A stretch of 8,891 nt of DNA from Acidobacteriaceae bacterium (GTDB lineage Bacteria; Acidobacteriota; Terriglobia; Terriglobales; Acidobacteriaceae): NCBI GenBank assembly GCA_003156235.1, contig PMGP01000404.1:1-8891 (forward strand), written 5' to 3'. Shown here piece by piece: positions 1 to 5,806 of this stretch (position 1 is the first letter of the stretch; every line of letters starts with the position of its first letter). The position numbers and the translations under genes were made by a program. The notes beneath the pieces were generated by a model, which was not told the DNA's origin, did not search any database, and saw only the letters and a program-made list of their open reading frames with translations.

Positions 1-177
1 TGTATCAGGGCGGGGTGGTCTCCGGCTGGCAACCGAGCAAAGGCCCCCCCCCGTTCCCGCATTTTCATAGACTCCACCGGCCCCGAATGGGGAGCAGCCC
101 TGGGTCTGGGCCAGAACCTAGGGCGCGGGCGGCAATGGAGAATCGGCGCAGACACTGCCCGGTTGGCGCATTCCGCT
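1..177. other. Left edge with no assignable gene; nine-C tract at 44-52
   Basis: Two forward frames stay open across this stretch: frame 1, to a TAA at 187-189, and frame 3, which runs on into hicA. Neither gives a protein I recognise. In frame 1 the second codon position is as GC-rich as the third, which argues against coding. It could be the 3' end of a gene that starts before the window, but I cannot support a call. A run of nine C at 44-52 would make any frame assignment here sensitive to a one-base sequencing error. Confidence 0.3.
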
Positions 178-206
178 TCGACAGTATAAGCAAAATTGCG
201 TATACT
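178..206 (+). promoter_or_regulatory. Sigma70-type promoter of hicAB
   Basis: TCGACA at 178-183 (5 of 6 to the TTGACA consensus) and TATACT at 201-206 (5 of 6 to TATAAT) are separated by exactly 17 bp. The expected transcription start, about seven bases after the -10 box, falls at 212-214, on the GTG start codon of hicA at 213. The hicA transcript may therefore be leaderless. No Shine-Dalgarno sequence is needed or seen in front of hicA, whereas hicB has a good one. Confidence 0.65.
183..206. promoter_or_regulatory. Inverted repeat over the hicAB promoter, probable HicB operator
   Basis: The arms AGTATAAGC (183-191) and GCGTATACT (198-206) match as an inverted repeat at 8 of 9 positions around the 6-bp centre AAAATT. 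The dyad fills the spacer and the -10 box, so a bound protein would block RNA polymerase. HicB-family antitoxins with a C-terminal DNA-binding domain are known to repress their own operon. That HicB binds here is inference from position and symmetry. Confidence 0.5.
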
Positions 207-212
207 GGGCAG

Positions 213-389
213 GTGAAGAGCAGCGAGTTCAAGCGATGGCTGACAAAGCAAGGAGCGACATTCACCCCGGCCAAAGGCTCTCATTTTCACGTGTACCTGA
301 ACGGAAAGCAATCGATAATCCCCATGCATCAGAAAGACATTCCGACCGGGACGGTCGAGGCCATCAAAAAGCAGCTTGGATTGAAGTAG
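213..389 (+). CDS. hicA: HicA-type mRNA interferase toxin (58 aa)
   Basis: HicA toxins are small double-stranded-RNA-binding-like ribonucleases that cleave mRNA during translation and are held inactive by HicB. The 58-aa product begins MKSSEFKRWLTKQG, which aligns from its first residue with E. coli HicA (MKQSEFRRWLESQG), and it has the same length. The GSHFH segment at residues 22-26 carries the family's active-site histidine, most likely H24, and the C-terminus ends in KKQLGLK as in the family. I chose GTG 213 because of this alignment. The frame is open back to the window edge, but the upstream residues are unlike HicA and the promoter lies inside them. hicB follows 13 bp after the stop codon. 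Toxin-first order is typical of this family. The gene looks intact. Confidence 0.85.
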   Translation: MKSSEFKRWLTKQGATFTPAKGSHFHVYLNGKQSIIPMHQKDIPTGTVEAIKKQLGLK

Positions 390-390
390 C

Positions 391-397
391 GAAGGAG
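391..397 (+). promoter_or_regulatory. Ribosome binding site of hicB
   Basis: GAAGGAG lies 5 bases before the hicB ATG at 403 and directly after the hicA stop (387-389). It is a much stronger site than anything in front of hicA, so the antitoxin is probably translated more efficiently than the toxin. That is the expected balance for a toxin-antitoxin pair. Confidence 0.7.
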
Positions 398-402
398 ACG
401 AG

Positions 403-819
403 ATGAAATTCCCTGTCAAACTCAGCAAAGAGCCTGAAGGCGGTTACACGGTAACGTTCCCTGATATTCCGGAGGCGATCACCTGCGGCGAAAGTATCGA
501 GGACGCTCTTTACCACGCCAAGGACGCACTGGAGTCCGCTATGGACTTCTATCTCGATGACAAACGCCCGGTTCCGGCTCCGTCCAAGCCCAAGCGTGGT
601 CAGCATACCGTAGAGCTACCGGCCAGCGTTGCCGCAAAGGTCCTGCTGCTGAATGAAATGTCCGACCAGAAGGTTCGCCCAGCGGAGCTGGCGCGGCGGT
701 TGAAAGTTACGCCGCAAGAGGTGACCCGGCTGATTGACTGGCGGCACACTTCCAAGATCGATGGGATAGCCGGCGCGCTCAAGGCGCTGGGAAAGACGCT
801 GGAGATGAGGGCGGTGTAA
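403..819 (+). CDS. hicB: HicB-type antitoxin (138 aa, C-terminal HTH)
   Basis: HicB neutralises HicA by direct binding and represses the operon. Residues 1-55 form the partial RNase H-like HicB fold: MKFPVKLSKEPEGGYTVTFP, then PDIPEAITCGESIEDAL (20-36), the usual G-x-S/T-x-x-x-A pattern. A Pro/Lys-rich linker (57-65) leads to a C-terminal domain (about 70-133) with a helix-turn-helix at AELARRLKVTPQEVTRLID (94-112). The 138-aa length equals that of E. coli HicB, and sequence similarity runs the whole length (for example SVAAKVLLLN at 75-84 and ALKALGK at 125-131). It belongs to the HTH-bearing rather than the ribbon-helix-helix HicB subtype. It is transcribed with hicA, and its 3' end lies 2 bp from the convergent gene at 822. 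Confidence 0.88.
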   Translation: MKFPVKLSKEPEGGYTVTFPDIPEAITCGESIEDALYHAKDALESAMDFYLDDKRPVPAPSKPKRGQHTVELPASVAAKVLLLNEMSDQKVRPAELARRLKVTPQEVTRLIDWRHTSKIDGIAGALKALGKTLEMRAV

Positions 820-821
820 AT

Positions 822-1397
822 CTATTCGGGTTTACGCGCCGCGACGATGCGGTCGAAAATCTCGCATAGTCGTACAGATTTGATGTCCGAGACATCCACG
901 CCATAGATTTCCTTGATCCTGGCGCAAAGTGCATCATTGGTCTCTTCCGCATCGAAATCCCACAAGCTTGACTCATCCGAAATCCAAGCCGATTCCAATT
1001 CTAGAACTCGGTGAATGAAATCCTCAGAAAGTTCCGCGTGCGCATTGACACGCTCTTGGGTAGCAAATTCGATAGGAACCCGCGTACCGGGACGAGGAAG
1101 AGACTCGCCCGTTTCTTTCTTGTTCGACTGAACGGCGGCGAATGTGCTGCGCAGTTTTTGTAGTGCCTCCTTGCGCGTATCACCACCCCCTGTAAGGTGC
1201 CAATTTACAATGCTAGCCACTTGGCGCTGTAGTTTGAATCGAGGACTATCGTAATCGGAAGCGGGATCGGGTTCCTGAGTGCGGAATACAACCGGATAGT
1301 CGGACAGTCCCCAGTCACGCTTGCAGAAGGATAGACAGAATTTCCAGAGTGCACGAAGCTGATTGCTGAACCGAGCCAGCGTCTTACTTATGTTCAT
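822..1397 (-). CDS. Uncharacterised 191-aa protein
   Basis: I do not recognise a named family. The product is hydrophilic and has no signal peptide or membrane segment. Its N-terminal 30 residues are basic and aromatic (LWKFCLSFCKRDWG at 17-30). Residues 68-85 (LTGGGDTRKEALQKLRST) resemble the G-x-T-x-x-E-A-L turn-helix seen in HicB-like folds, but this is too short to call homology. A proline-rich turn (RPGTRVPIEFATQERVNAH, 102-120) precedes an acidic C-terminal half with WISDESSLWDF (138-148) and YGVDVSDIKSVRLCEIFDRI (165-184). The start is ATG 1397, with AGGAAAG at 1408-1402 spaced 4 bases away. It lies 17 bp behind the kdsA stop on the same strand, so read-through from kdsA is likely. It converges on hicB with a 2-bp gap and no visible terminator. 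A soluble intracellular protein is likely; its function is unknown. Confidence 0.7.
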   Translation of the reverse strand: MNISKTLARFSNQLRALWKFCLSFCKRDWGLSDYPVVFRTQEPDPASDYDSPRFKLQRQVASIVNWHLTGGGDTRKEALQKLRSTFAAVQSNKKETGESLPRPGTRVPIEFATQERVNAHAELSEDFIHRVLELESAWISDESSLWDFDAEETNDALCARIKEIYGVDVSDIKSVRLCEIFDRIVAARKPE

Positions 1398-1401
1398 AAA
1401 T

Positions 1402-1408
1402 CTTTCCT
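1402..1408 (-). promoter_or_regulatory. Ribosome binding site of the 191-aa gene
   Basis: On the minus strand AGGAAAG (1408 to 1402) stands 4 bases before the ATG at 1397, inside the short gap after kdsA. It supports the chosen start and shows the gene has its own translation signal even if it is transcribed from the kdsA promoter. Confidence 0.55.
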
Positions 1409-1415
1409 ATTCAAA

Positions 1416-2228
1416 CTAACTCGCCACCGTGTGAATCGCCAGCAGCTTTTCCAGCAGAGGTTTGAGCAGCTTCAAGTCGAGTGCATTGGCGCCGTCGGAT
1501 TTCGCGTTGAGCGGGTCGTCGTGGACTTCCAGAAACAATCCATCGATGCCTGCGGCTACCGCAGCGCGCGACAGCAGCGGAATAAACTCGGGCTGGCCGC
1601 CGCTCACGCCATTCGCCGCTGAGGGCTGCTGCACGGAGTGTGTCGCGTCAAAGACCACCGGCGCGAGATTGCGCATCACCGCCAGGGAACGATAATCCAC
1701 CACCAGCGTGTTGTAGCCGAAGCTGGAGCCGCGCTCGGTGAGGAAGACGCGCTCGTTGCCCGTGGAGCGGACTTTTTCGACCGGGTGGGCCATGTCCCAT
1801 GGGGCGACGAACTGGCCCTTCTTGATGTTGACGGCGCGACCGGTCTTGCCGGCGGCCACCAGCAGATCAGTCTGGCGGCAGAGGAACGCGGGAATCTGCA
1901 GCACATCCACGGCCTCGGCGGCCACCGCGCAGTCGGACGGTTCGTGCACGTCGGTGAGCACCGGCAGGCCGGTGTCCTTGGCAATGCGGGCGAGGATGCG
2001 CGTGCCCTCCACCAGGCCGGGACCGCGAAAGCTCTTCACGCTGGTGCGGTTGGCCTTGTCGTAGCTGGCCTTGAAGATGTAGGGAATCGCGAGGTCGGCA
2101 CAGATGCGCTGAATGGCCTCTGCCAGAGAGCGCGCGTGGGCCTCGGACTCGATGACGCAGGGGCCGGCGATCAGGAAAAGCTGGCCCTCGCCCACATGGA
2201 CCGGGCCGATTTCAAAGGAGTTGCTCAC
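1416..2228 (-). CDS. kdsA: 3-deoxy-8-phosphooctulonate (KDO-8-P) synthase, metal-dependent class (270 aa)
   Basis: The enzyme condenses phosphoenolpyruvate with arabinose-5-phosphate to KDO-8-phosphate, the first committed cytoplasmic step toward the KDO sugar of LPS inner core. The whole protein is one TIM barrel of the DAHP/KDO-8-P synthase family. Visible motifs are GPCVIES (22-28), FKASYDKANRTS (52-63), RGPGL (68-72), TDVHEP (92-97), RQTDL (118-122), KKGQFV (136-141) and GSSFGY (167-172). Cys24 in GPCVIES, His197 in FDATHS, Glu234 in FLEVHDD and Asp245 in KSDG match the metal ligands of the Aquifex-type enzymes; the metal-independent E. coli class has Asn in place of the Cys. The start is GTG 2228, giving 270 aa. 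The frame stays open 79 codons further upstream, but that stretch is unlike KdsA and overlaps the divergent OsmC gene. No Shine-Dalgarno sequence precedes the GTG. No other LPS gene lies in the window. Confidence 0.93.
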   Translation of the reverse strand: MSNSFEIGPVHVGEGQLFLIAGPCVIESEAHARSLAEAIQRICADLAIPYIFKASYDKANRTSVKSFRGPGLVEGTRILARIAKDTGLPVLTDVHEPSDCAVAAEAVDVLQIPAFLCRQTDLLVAAGKTGRAVNIKKGQFVAPWDMAHPVEKVRSTGNERVFLTERGSSFGYNTLVVDYRSLAVMRNLAPVVFDATHSVQQPSAANGVSGGQPEFIPLLSRAAVAAGIDGLFLEVHDDPLNAKSDGANALDLKLLKPLLEKLLAIHTVAS

Positions 2229-2235
2229 GCGTATG

Positions 2236-2241
2236 ATTGTA
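2236..2241 (-). promoter_or_regulatory. Candidate -10 box of kdsA
   Basis: TACAAT on the minus strand (2241 to 2236) ends 7 bases before the kdsA GTG at 2228, so a transcript from it would begin at or next to the start codon. The -35 region at 16-18 bp is poor (at best 3 of 6). kdsA needs its own promoter because the neighbouring gene is divergent, and no Shine-Dalgarno sequence is present, which fits a leaderless transcript. A promoter further upstream in the 91-bp gap is also possible. Confidence 0.3.
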
Positions 2242-2308
2242 ATGCGTGCGTGAGCCTGCTGCCGCAAGGCCGTGGCTGGAATTGATGTAAAATTCGATGG
2301 GCGTTGAA

Positions 2309-2313
2309 AAGGA
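2309..2313 (+). promoter_or_regulatory. Ribosome binding site deciding the OsmC start
   Basis: AAGGA at 2309-2313 touches an ATG at 2314 but sits 6 bases before a second in-frame ATG at 2320. Correct spacing therefore favours 2320 as the start of the OsmC-family gene. Confidence 0.5.
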
Positions 2314-2319
2314 ATGACG

Positions 2320-2724
2320 ATGGAAGTGAATGTAAAGTTGTTGGGAGATGTGAAGTTTGAGGTTGGGGCGCGAAAGCACTCTCTGGTTTGCGACCAGCCC
2401 GCCGAAAACGGCGGCAGCGACGAAGGCATGACGCCGCCGGAACTTCTTCTGGCGTCGCTGGGCACCTGCGCGGCCTTTTATGCCTCGGCCTATCTGCGCA
2501 AGAAAGGGTTGCCTCGCGAGGGAGTCGAGGTGCGGGTTACGGCGGAGAAAGCCGGACCGCCGGCGCGGCTGGACAACTTCAGGATCGAGGTCAGGATTCC
2601 GCTGGCGCTGAGCGAGGCGGACCGGGCGGGCGTGGATGTGGCCATCCACCACTGCCTGATTCACAACACGCTGCTGCATACGCCGTCGATACGGATTGAG
2701 TTGCAAGCGCCGCCCGCTGCGTAA
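2320..2724 (+). CDS. OsmC/Ohr-family protein, probable thiol-dependent peroxidase (134 aa)
   Basis: OsmC/Ohr proteins are cytoplasmic dimers that reduce organic hydroperoxides with a pair of cysteines. Both cysteines are here in their family context: Cys50 at the start of the long central helix (PPELLLASLGTCAAFYAS, 39-56) and Cys112 in HHCLIHNTL (110-118). A third, Cys24, is probably not catalytic. N-terminal strands (MEVNVKLLGDVKFEV) and the strand pair VEVRVTAEK / FRIEVRIPLAL give the expected beta-alpha-beta layout, and the length is normal. It resembles the shorter YhfA-like OsmC branch more than Ohr proper, so a role with other thiol substrates is possible. I prefer ATG 2320 over ATG 2314 because of Shine-Dalgarno spacing. 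It is divergent from kdsA and looks monocistronic; a weak -10-like TAAAAT lies at 2288-2293 without a clear -35. Confidence 0.85.
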   Translation: MEVNVKLLGDVKFEVGARKHSLVCDQPAENGGSDEGMTPPELLLASLGTCAAFYASAYLRKKGLPREGVEVRVTAEKAGPPARLDNFRIEVRIPLALSEADRAGVDVAIHHCLIHNTLLHTPSIRIELQAPPAA

Positions 2725-2753
2725 GCCTATGCGGACAGGCCGAATCAAGAGGC

Positions 2754-2787
2754 CGGTAAATGAGGATTTCCGCGCGGAACTTTACCG
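2754..2787. repeat. Nested palindrome between the OsmC gene and tRNA-Thr
   Basis: CGGTAAA (2754-2760) and TTTACCG (2781-2787) are exact inverted arms, and between them lies a perfect 12-bp palindrome, TTCCGCGCGGAA (2768-2779). The right outer arm contains the -35 box of the tRNA promoter. It could be the terminator of the OsmC transcript, although no T-run follows, or a protein binding site acting on the tRNA promoter. The sequence does not decide between these. Confidence 0.5.
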
Positions 2788-2809
2788 AAGAGGAGCGCAA
2801 CGGTACAAT
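2781..2809 (+). promoter_or_regulatory. Promoter of tRNA-Thr
   Basis: TTTACC (2781-2786, 4 of 6 to TTGACA) and TACAAT (2804-2809, 5 of 6 to TATAAT) are 17 bp apart. The expected start at about 2816 is a few bases before the mature 5' end at 2821, which fits a tRNA gene transcribed on its own. Confidence 0.6.
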
Positions 2810-2820
2810 CTGAGAGGAGG

Positions 2821-2896
2821 GCCGAAGTAGCTCAGTTGGTAGAGCAGCTGATTCGTAATCAGCAGGTCGTCGGTTCGAGTCCGACTTTCGGCTCCA
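2821..2896 (+). tRNA. tRNA-Thr (anticodon CGT)
   Basis: The 76-nt gene folds completely. The acceptor GCCGAAG pairs with TTTCGGC (one G-T pair), the D-arm is GCTC/GAGC, the anticodon arm GCTGA/TCAGC has loop TTCGTAA, the variable loop is AGGTC, and the T-arm GTCGG/CCGAC has loop TTCGAGT. The discriminator base is T and the CCA end is encoded. The anticodon CGT (2854-2856) reads ACG. The first two acceptor pairs, G-C and C-G, and the anticodon bases G35 and T36 agree with known threonine identity elements. The composite repeat begins 100 bp downstream. No duplicated tRNA 3' end that would mark an integrated element is seen within the window. Confidence 0.97.
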
Positions 2897-2996
2897 TTCT
2901 AAGTATAAGAAAAACAACACATTACAAGCAAAACGGCGACAATGAAAATTCTCCAGGGAACATCTGATCAAGTGTTTCTATTGAGCTTGCATTCCA

Positions 2997-3063
2997 TCAG
3001 GGGCTAAAGCCCACATTGATTTTGCTGGATTTATGTACGGGCTAAAGCCAGTACCCTTCAAAA
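2997..3063 (-). repeat. Composite two-hairpin repeat, left copy
   Basis: Read on the minus strand from 3063, it starts TTTTGAAGGG. A hairpin follows with arms GTAC and GGCT/AGCC (3054-3035), then an A-rich linker, then a second hairpin GGGCT-TT-AGCCC (3012-3001), ending CCCCTGA at 2997. The same order of elements recurs in the opposite orientation at 8825-8890. The outer 21 bp (2997-3017) are an exact inverted copy of 8870-8890. It lies just after the kinase stop, so the hairpins may also limit transcription from that operon. Hairpins of this type look like REP-like interspersed repeats, which I believe are common in Acidobacteriota. Confidence 0.7.
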
Positions 3064-3085
3064 TTTCAACTTAATCAGAATTTCT

Positions 3086-5758
3086 CTAGCCGCACAGGCG
3101 GGTAATCAGGCCTGTCTGCGAGGCTTTTCTTTGCATGTTCTGCCAATCGGAGCGCACTCGTGAGCTGGCGTAATCGACCATGCCAGAAACGGTCTGGAGC
3201 GCCAGTCGCGCAGCTACGCGGGTGCGCGCTCGGAGCAGAAGTTTGGCGTTGCGGATAGCCTCGGCGATCACCCGGTCGGCGGCGGATCGCGCCCTGGCGC
3301 TAAAGGCGTCTGCCATGGGCGCGAAGAGCGAGGCGTGGCCCGCAGCCGTCACGGCGCGCTGCATCATCGCTTCGCCGACGGATAGATTGCACTCCAGAGC
3401 GGCATACGCTCTGCCCAGCGTCCGGAACAGGGCTTGCCGGCGCTCATCCTCGAGCGTGTCAAGTGCTGTTTGCACGCGCTCGGCACACAGCACGGCGGAC
3501 GGTTCGTTTTTCAGAAACTCCAGAGCCTGCTTCTGCTTTCCCGCCAAAACCAGTTTCACGGCCGAGGCCAATTCGGCGTCGATATGGCGGCGAAGGGCGT
3601 CGCGGCCAGCCGAGGCCTGGTCGAGGAGCATGCGCATCGCATTGTCGTCGGTCTGCTGAAGCTCATCTTCCAAAAACGAGATCGCTTCCTCGTAAGCCGA
3701 GTCGCCGATCAGCGCCTGCGCATGGTCAAGATTGTTGCGCAACTGTTGCTGGCGCCGGCTCTCCAAATCCTCGCTGCGGGAAAAATCCAGCAAAGAGAAA
3801 ATTTCGCCGTTGGCGATGCCTTCGGCGTGGCAAAACTCAAGAATGCGAACCGCCTCGGCATACAAGCCTTTTTCGAGATTCTCGCGCGCCCTGGCCAGGT
3901 AATCGGCGCGGCGCTCTTCAACGGTTTGCTGCCTGACCCGATCGGCAAACAGCGCCTCCATGGAGAGCAGCCGCTCCTCGCCCGGCAATCGCAGCCGCGC
4001 CTTGCGCACCAGCTCCAACGCCTCACGCGGATGAAGGTTACGGCAGGCCTGAACCGTTTCGTCCACCAACGAACGATTCTCATATTCCTTGATCTGTCGT
4101 TCGACCATGGAGTTCAGCCGAAACAGCGCCGACTCGGAAGGCAGGCTGGTCATGGCCTCCTGAATTGACTGGGCGGCCTGCTGAAGCTTCTCATATCCAG
4201 CTGCCTGAGCAACTTCTTCCTCCAGCCGGGTGACCACTTCCCTGCGCCGGCCCTGTTCCAATCCGGAGTTGGCATCCCCAAGAAGCAGCGGCAGCTCGGG
4301 GTTGGTGGAATCGACTTCCTCAACCTGCTTGAGCAACTCGATGGCTTCGTTATAGCGCCGGGAGCCGATCTCCGCGCGGGCGGAATCCAGCAGCGATTTG
4401 GCCTGCGCGCGCCGCTGCGCCTGTTCCACCTCCATGGTAAGAACATTCCGCAGGGCGATGATTCTGGGATTCGACTTATCGGCCTTGAGCGCCTTCTGCG
4501 CGACCGCCATGGCAGACTTGAAGTCGCCCTTGCGCCGCGCGGAATCAATCTGATGGAGAAACTCGTCGATGAGGTTCTGCTTTTCCTTTTCCCTGCGCGC
4601 CCGCTCCCGCAAATTGACCAGCTCGGGATTGGTGGCATCGAGATCCAGACCGCTTTCCAGCACGGTAAGGCTTTGGTCAAAGCGGTTATTGCTGAGGGCG
4701 TCTTCGGCCTGCTGGCGAATCTGCTGGATCTTATTCTCGCGCTGGCGCAAGGACAACTGCCGCTGAATCTCGCCCAGCATCGCCCGGGCCTCCACGTGCT
4801 TGCTGTCGATCTTCAGCAGTTGGTGAAGCACGGCACGCGCGCGCGGGAACTCCCCGGCTTCCATCAGGCGCTGGGCCTCGGGAAGCAGTTCCAGAACCTG
4901 GTCCTGCTGGAGTTCGGCGATGACCGCGGTGAGATCCGCGGCCATCTCCTCGGCCGCCGGGTAACGGTCGTCGAGAGACTTGGCCAGGGCGCGGTCGAGG
5001 ATCGGTTCCAGGGAAGCGGGCAGGTCCTGGCGGATGCTGCTGAGCCGGGGATGCGGCTCGTTCATAATCTTCTGCATCAGCACATTGTCCGTGCCGCTGA
5101 AGGGAAGCTGCCCGGCCATGAGTTGAAAAAGGACCACGCCCGCGGCAAATATATCCGATCTGCCGTCCACATCCTCATTCCGCAACCGCTCCGGAGCCAT
5201 GTAGGGCACTGTGCCGATGAGGTTGCCGGTCTGGGTCAGGTTGTTATCCTGATCCCGCTTTTCAAGCCGCGCGATGCCAAAATCCAGCAGCTTGGCCGTT
5301 CCGTCGGGCTGCACAAAGATGTTGGCCGGCTTCACGTCGCGATGAATGACATTGTTGCGATGAGCATATCCGAGCGCCGAACACACCTCCACCAGGATGC
5401 GCAGCCGTTCGGGGAGGGAAGGCTGCATTCCGGAGCGAATCATCCTGTCCAGCGGCTCGCCCTCGACGCACTCCATCACAATGTAGGGGGTGCCGTTGTC
5501 GTCGCCAAGGTCGTAAACGGTGACTATATTAGGGTGATTCAGACGGCCCGTTCTTCGCCCTTCTTCGTAGAAGCGGGCCAGCATGTTGGCGTCGCGCAAG
5601 AATCCCTGGGTGAGCGTCTTGATCGCCACCTCGCGGCCAATCTGCTTATCGATGCCGCGATAAACGACGCCCATGCCTCCGCGCCCCAGCACATCGAGTA
5701 TCTCGTACTTGCCGATCCGGGTTACTTCGCCATCCGGCGTCTTCCCAAGGGAATCCAC
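3086..5758 (-). CDS. Soluble Hanks-type serine/threonine kinase with C-terminal TPR-like repeats (890 aa)
   Basis: The N-terminal domain (about 18-283) has every catalytic element of an active kinase: glycine loop GRGGMG (25-30), Lys47 in VAIK, helix-C Glu66, HRDVKPANI (139-147, base Asp141), DFG (159-161), APE (188-190), Asp202 and Arg265. It is an RD kinase; T175, T177 and T183 in the activation loop are likely autophosphorylation sites. Residues 290-760 contain about eight TPR-like helical pairs (for example at 296-328, 345-378, 396-434, 452-490, 620-650, 676-706) joined by charged, coiled-coil-prone stretches. No signal peptide or membrane segment is visible, unlike PknB-type receptor kinases, so it should act in the cytoplasm on partners recruited by the repeats. 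The start is GTG 5758, since the only in-frame stop-free stretch upstream has no ATG; only weak GGGA/GAGAGG serves as ribosome site. It follows the exported-protein gene by 48 bp, probably in one operon. Confidence 0.9.
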   Translation of the reverse strand: MDSLGKTPDGEVTRIGKYEILDVLGRGGMGVVYRGIDKQIGREVAIKTLTQGFLRDANMLARFYEEGRRTGRLNHPNIVTVYDLGDDNGTPYIVMECVEGEPLDRMIRSGMQPSLPERLRILVEVCSALGYAHRNNVIHRDVKPANIFVQPDGTAKLLDFGIARLEKRDQDNNLTQTGNLIGTVPYMAPERLRNEDVDGRSDIFAAGVVLFQLMAGQLPFSGTDNVLMQKIMNEPHPRLSSIRQDLPASLEPILDRALAKSLDDRYPAAEEMAADLTAVIAELQQDQVLELLPEAQRLMEAGEFPRARAVLHQLLKIDSKHVEARAMLGEIQRQLSLRQRENKIQQIRQQAEDALSNNRFDQSLTVLESGLDLDATNPELVNLRERARREKEKQNLIDEFLHQIDSARRKGDFKSAMAVAQKALKADKSNPRIIALRNVLTMEVEQAQRRAQAKSLLDSARAEIGSRRYNEAIELLKQVEEVDSTNPELPLLLGDANSGLEQGRRREVVTRLEEEVAQAAGYEKLQQAAQSIQEAMTSLPSESALFRLNSMVERQIKEYENRSLVDETVQACRNLHPREALELVRKARLRLPGEERLLSMEALFADRVRQQTVEERRADYLARARENLEKGLYAEAVRILEFCHAEGIANGEIFSLLDFSRSEDLESRRQQQLRNNLDHAQALIGDSAYEEAISFLEDELQQTDDNAMRMLLDQASAGRDALRRHIDAELASAVKLVLAGKQKQALEFLKNEPSAVLCAERVQTALDTLEDERRQALFRTLGRAYAALECNLSVGEAMMQRAVTAAGHASLFAPMADAFSARARSAADRVIAEAIRNAKLLLRARTRVAARLALQTVSGMVDYASSRVRSDWQNMQRKASQTGLITRLCG

Positions 5759-5806
5759 GATCTCGTCCCGCCTCTCGCCAGCCTCAAAGCATCCTTGCGC
5801 CGCACA

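Noticed and set aside
820..830. Bidirectional terminator between hicB and the convergent gene
   Set aside because: Only 2 bp separate the stop codons, and no stem with a T-run is visible around them.
1638..2285. 215-codon plus-strand open frame
   Set aside because: It is antisense to kdsA, whose motifs are unambiguous on the other strand.
2212..2748. 178-codon minus-strand open frame
   Set aside because: It covers the OsmC gene in antisense and has no domain; the divergent OsmC protein with both catalytic cysteines is the real gene.
2591..2971. 126-codon minus-strand open frame
   Set aside because: Its middle (SDSNRRPADYESAALPTELL) is the well-known false translation of a tRNA gene on the opposite strand, and the rest is antisense to the OsmC gene.
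2821..3017. tRNA-Thr as attachment site of an integrated element
   Set aside because: No second copy of the tRNA 3' end and no integrase are in the window. The repeats further right do not match the tRNA.
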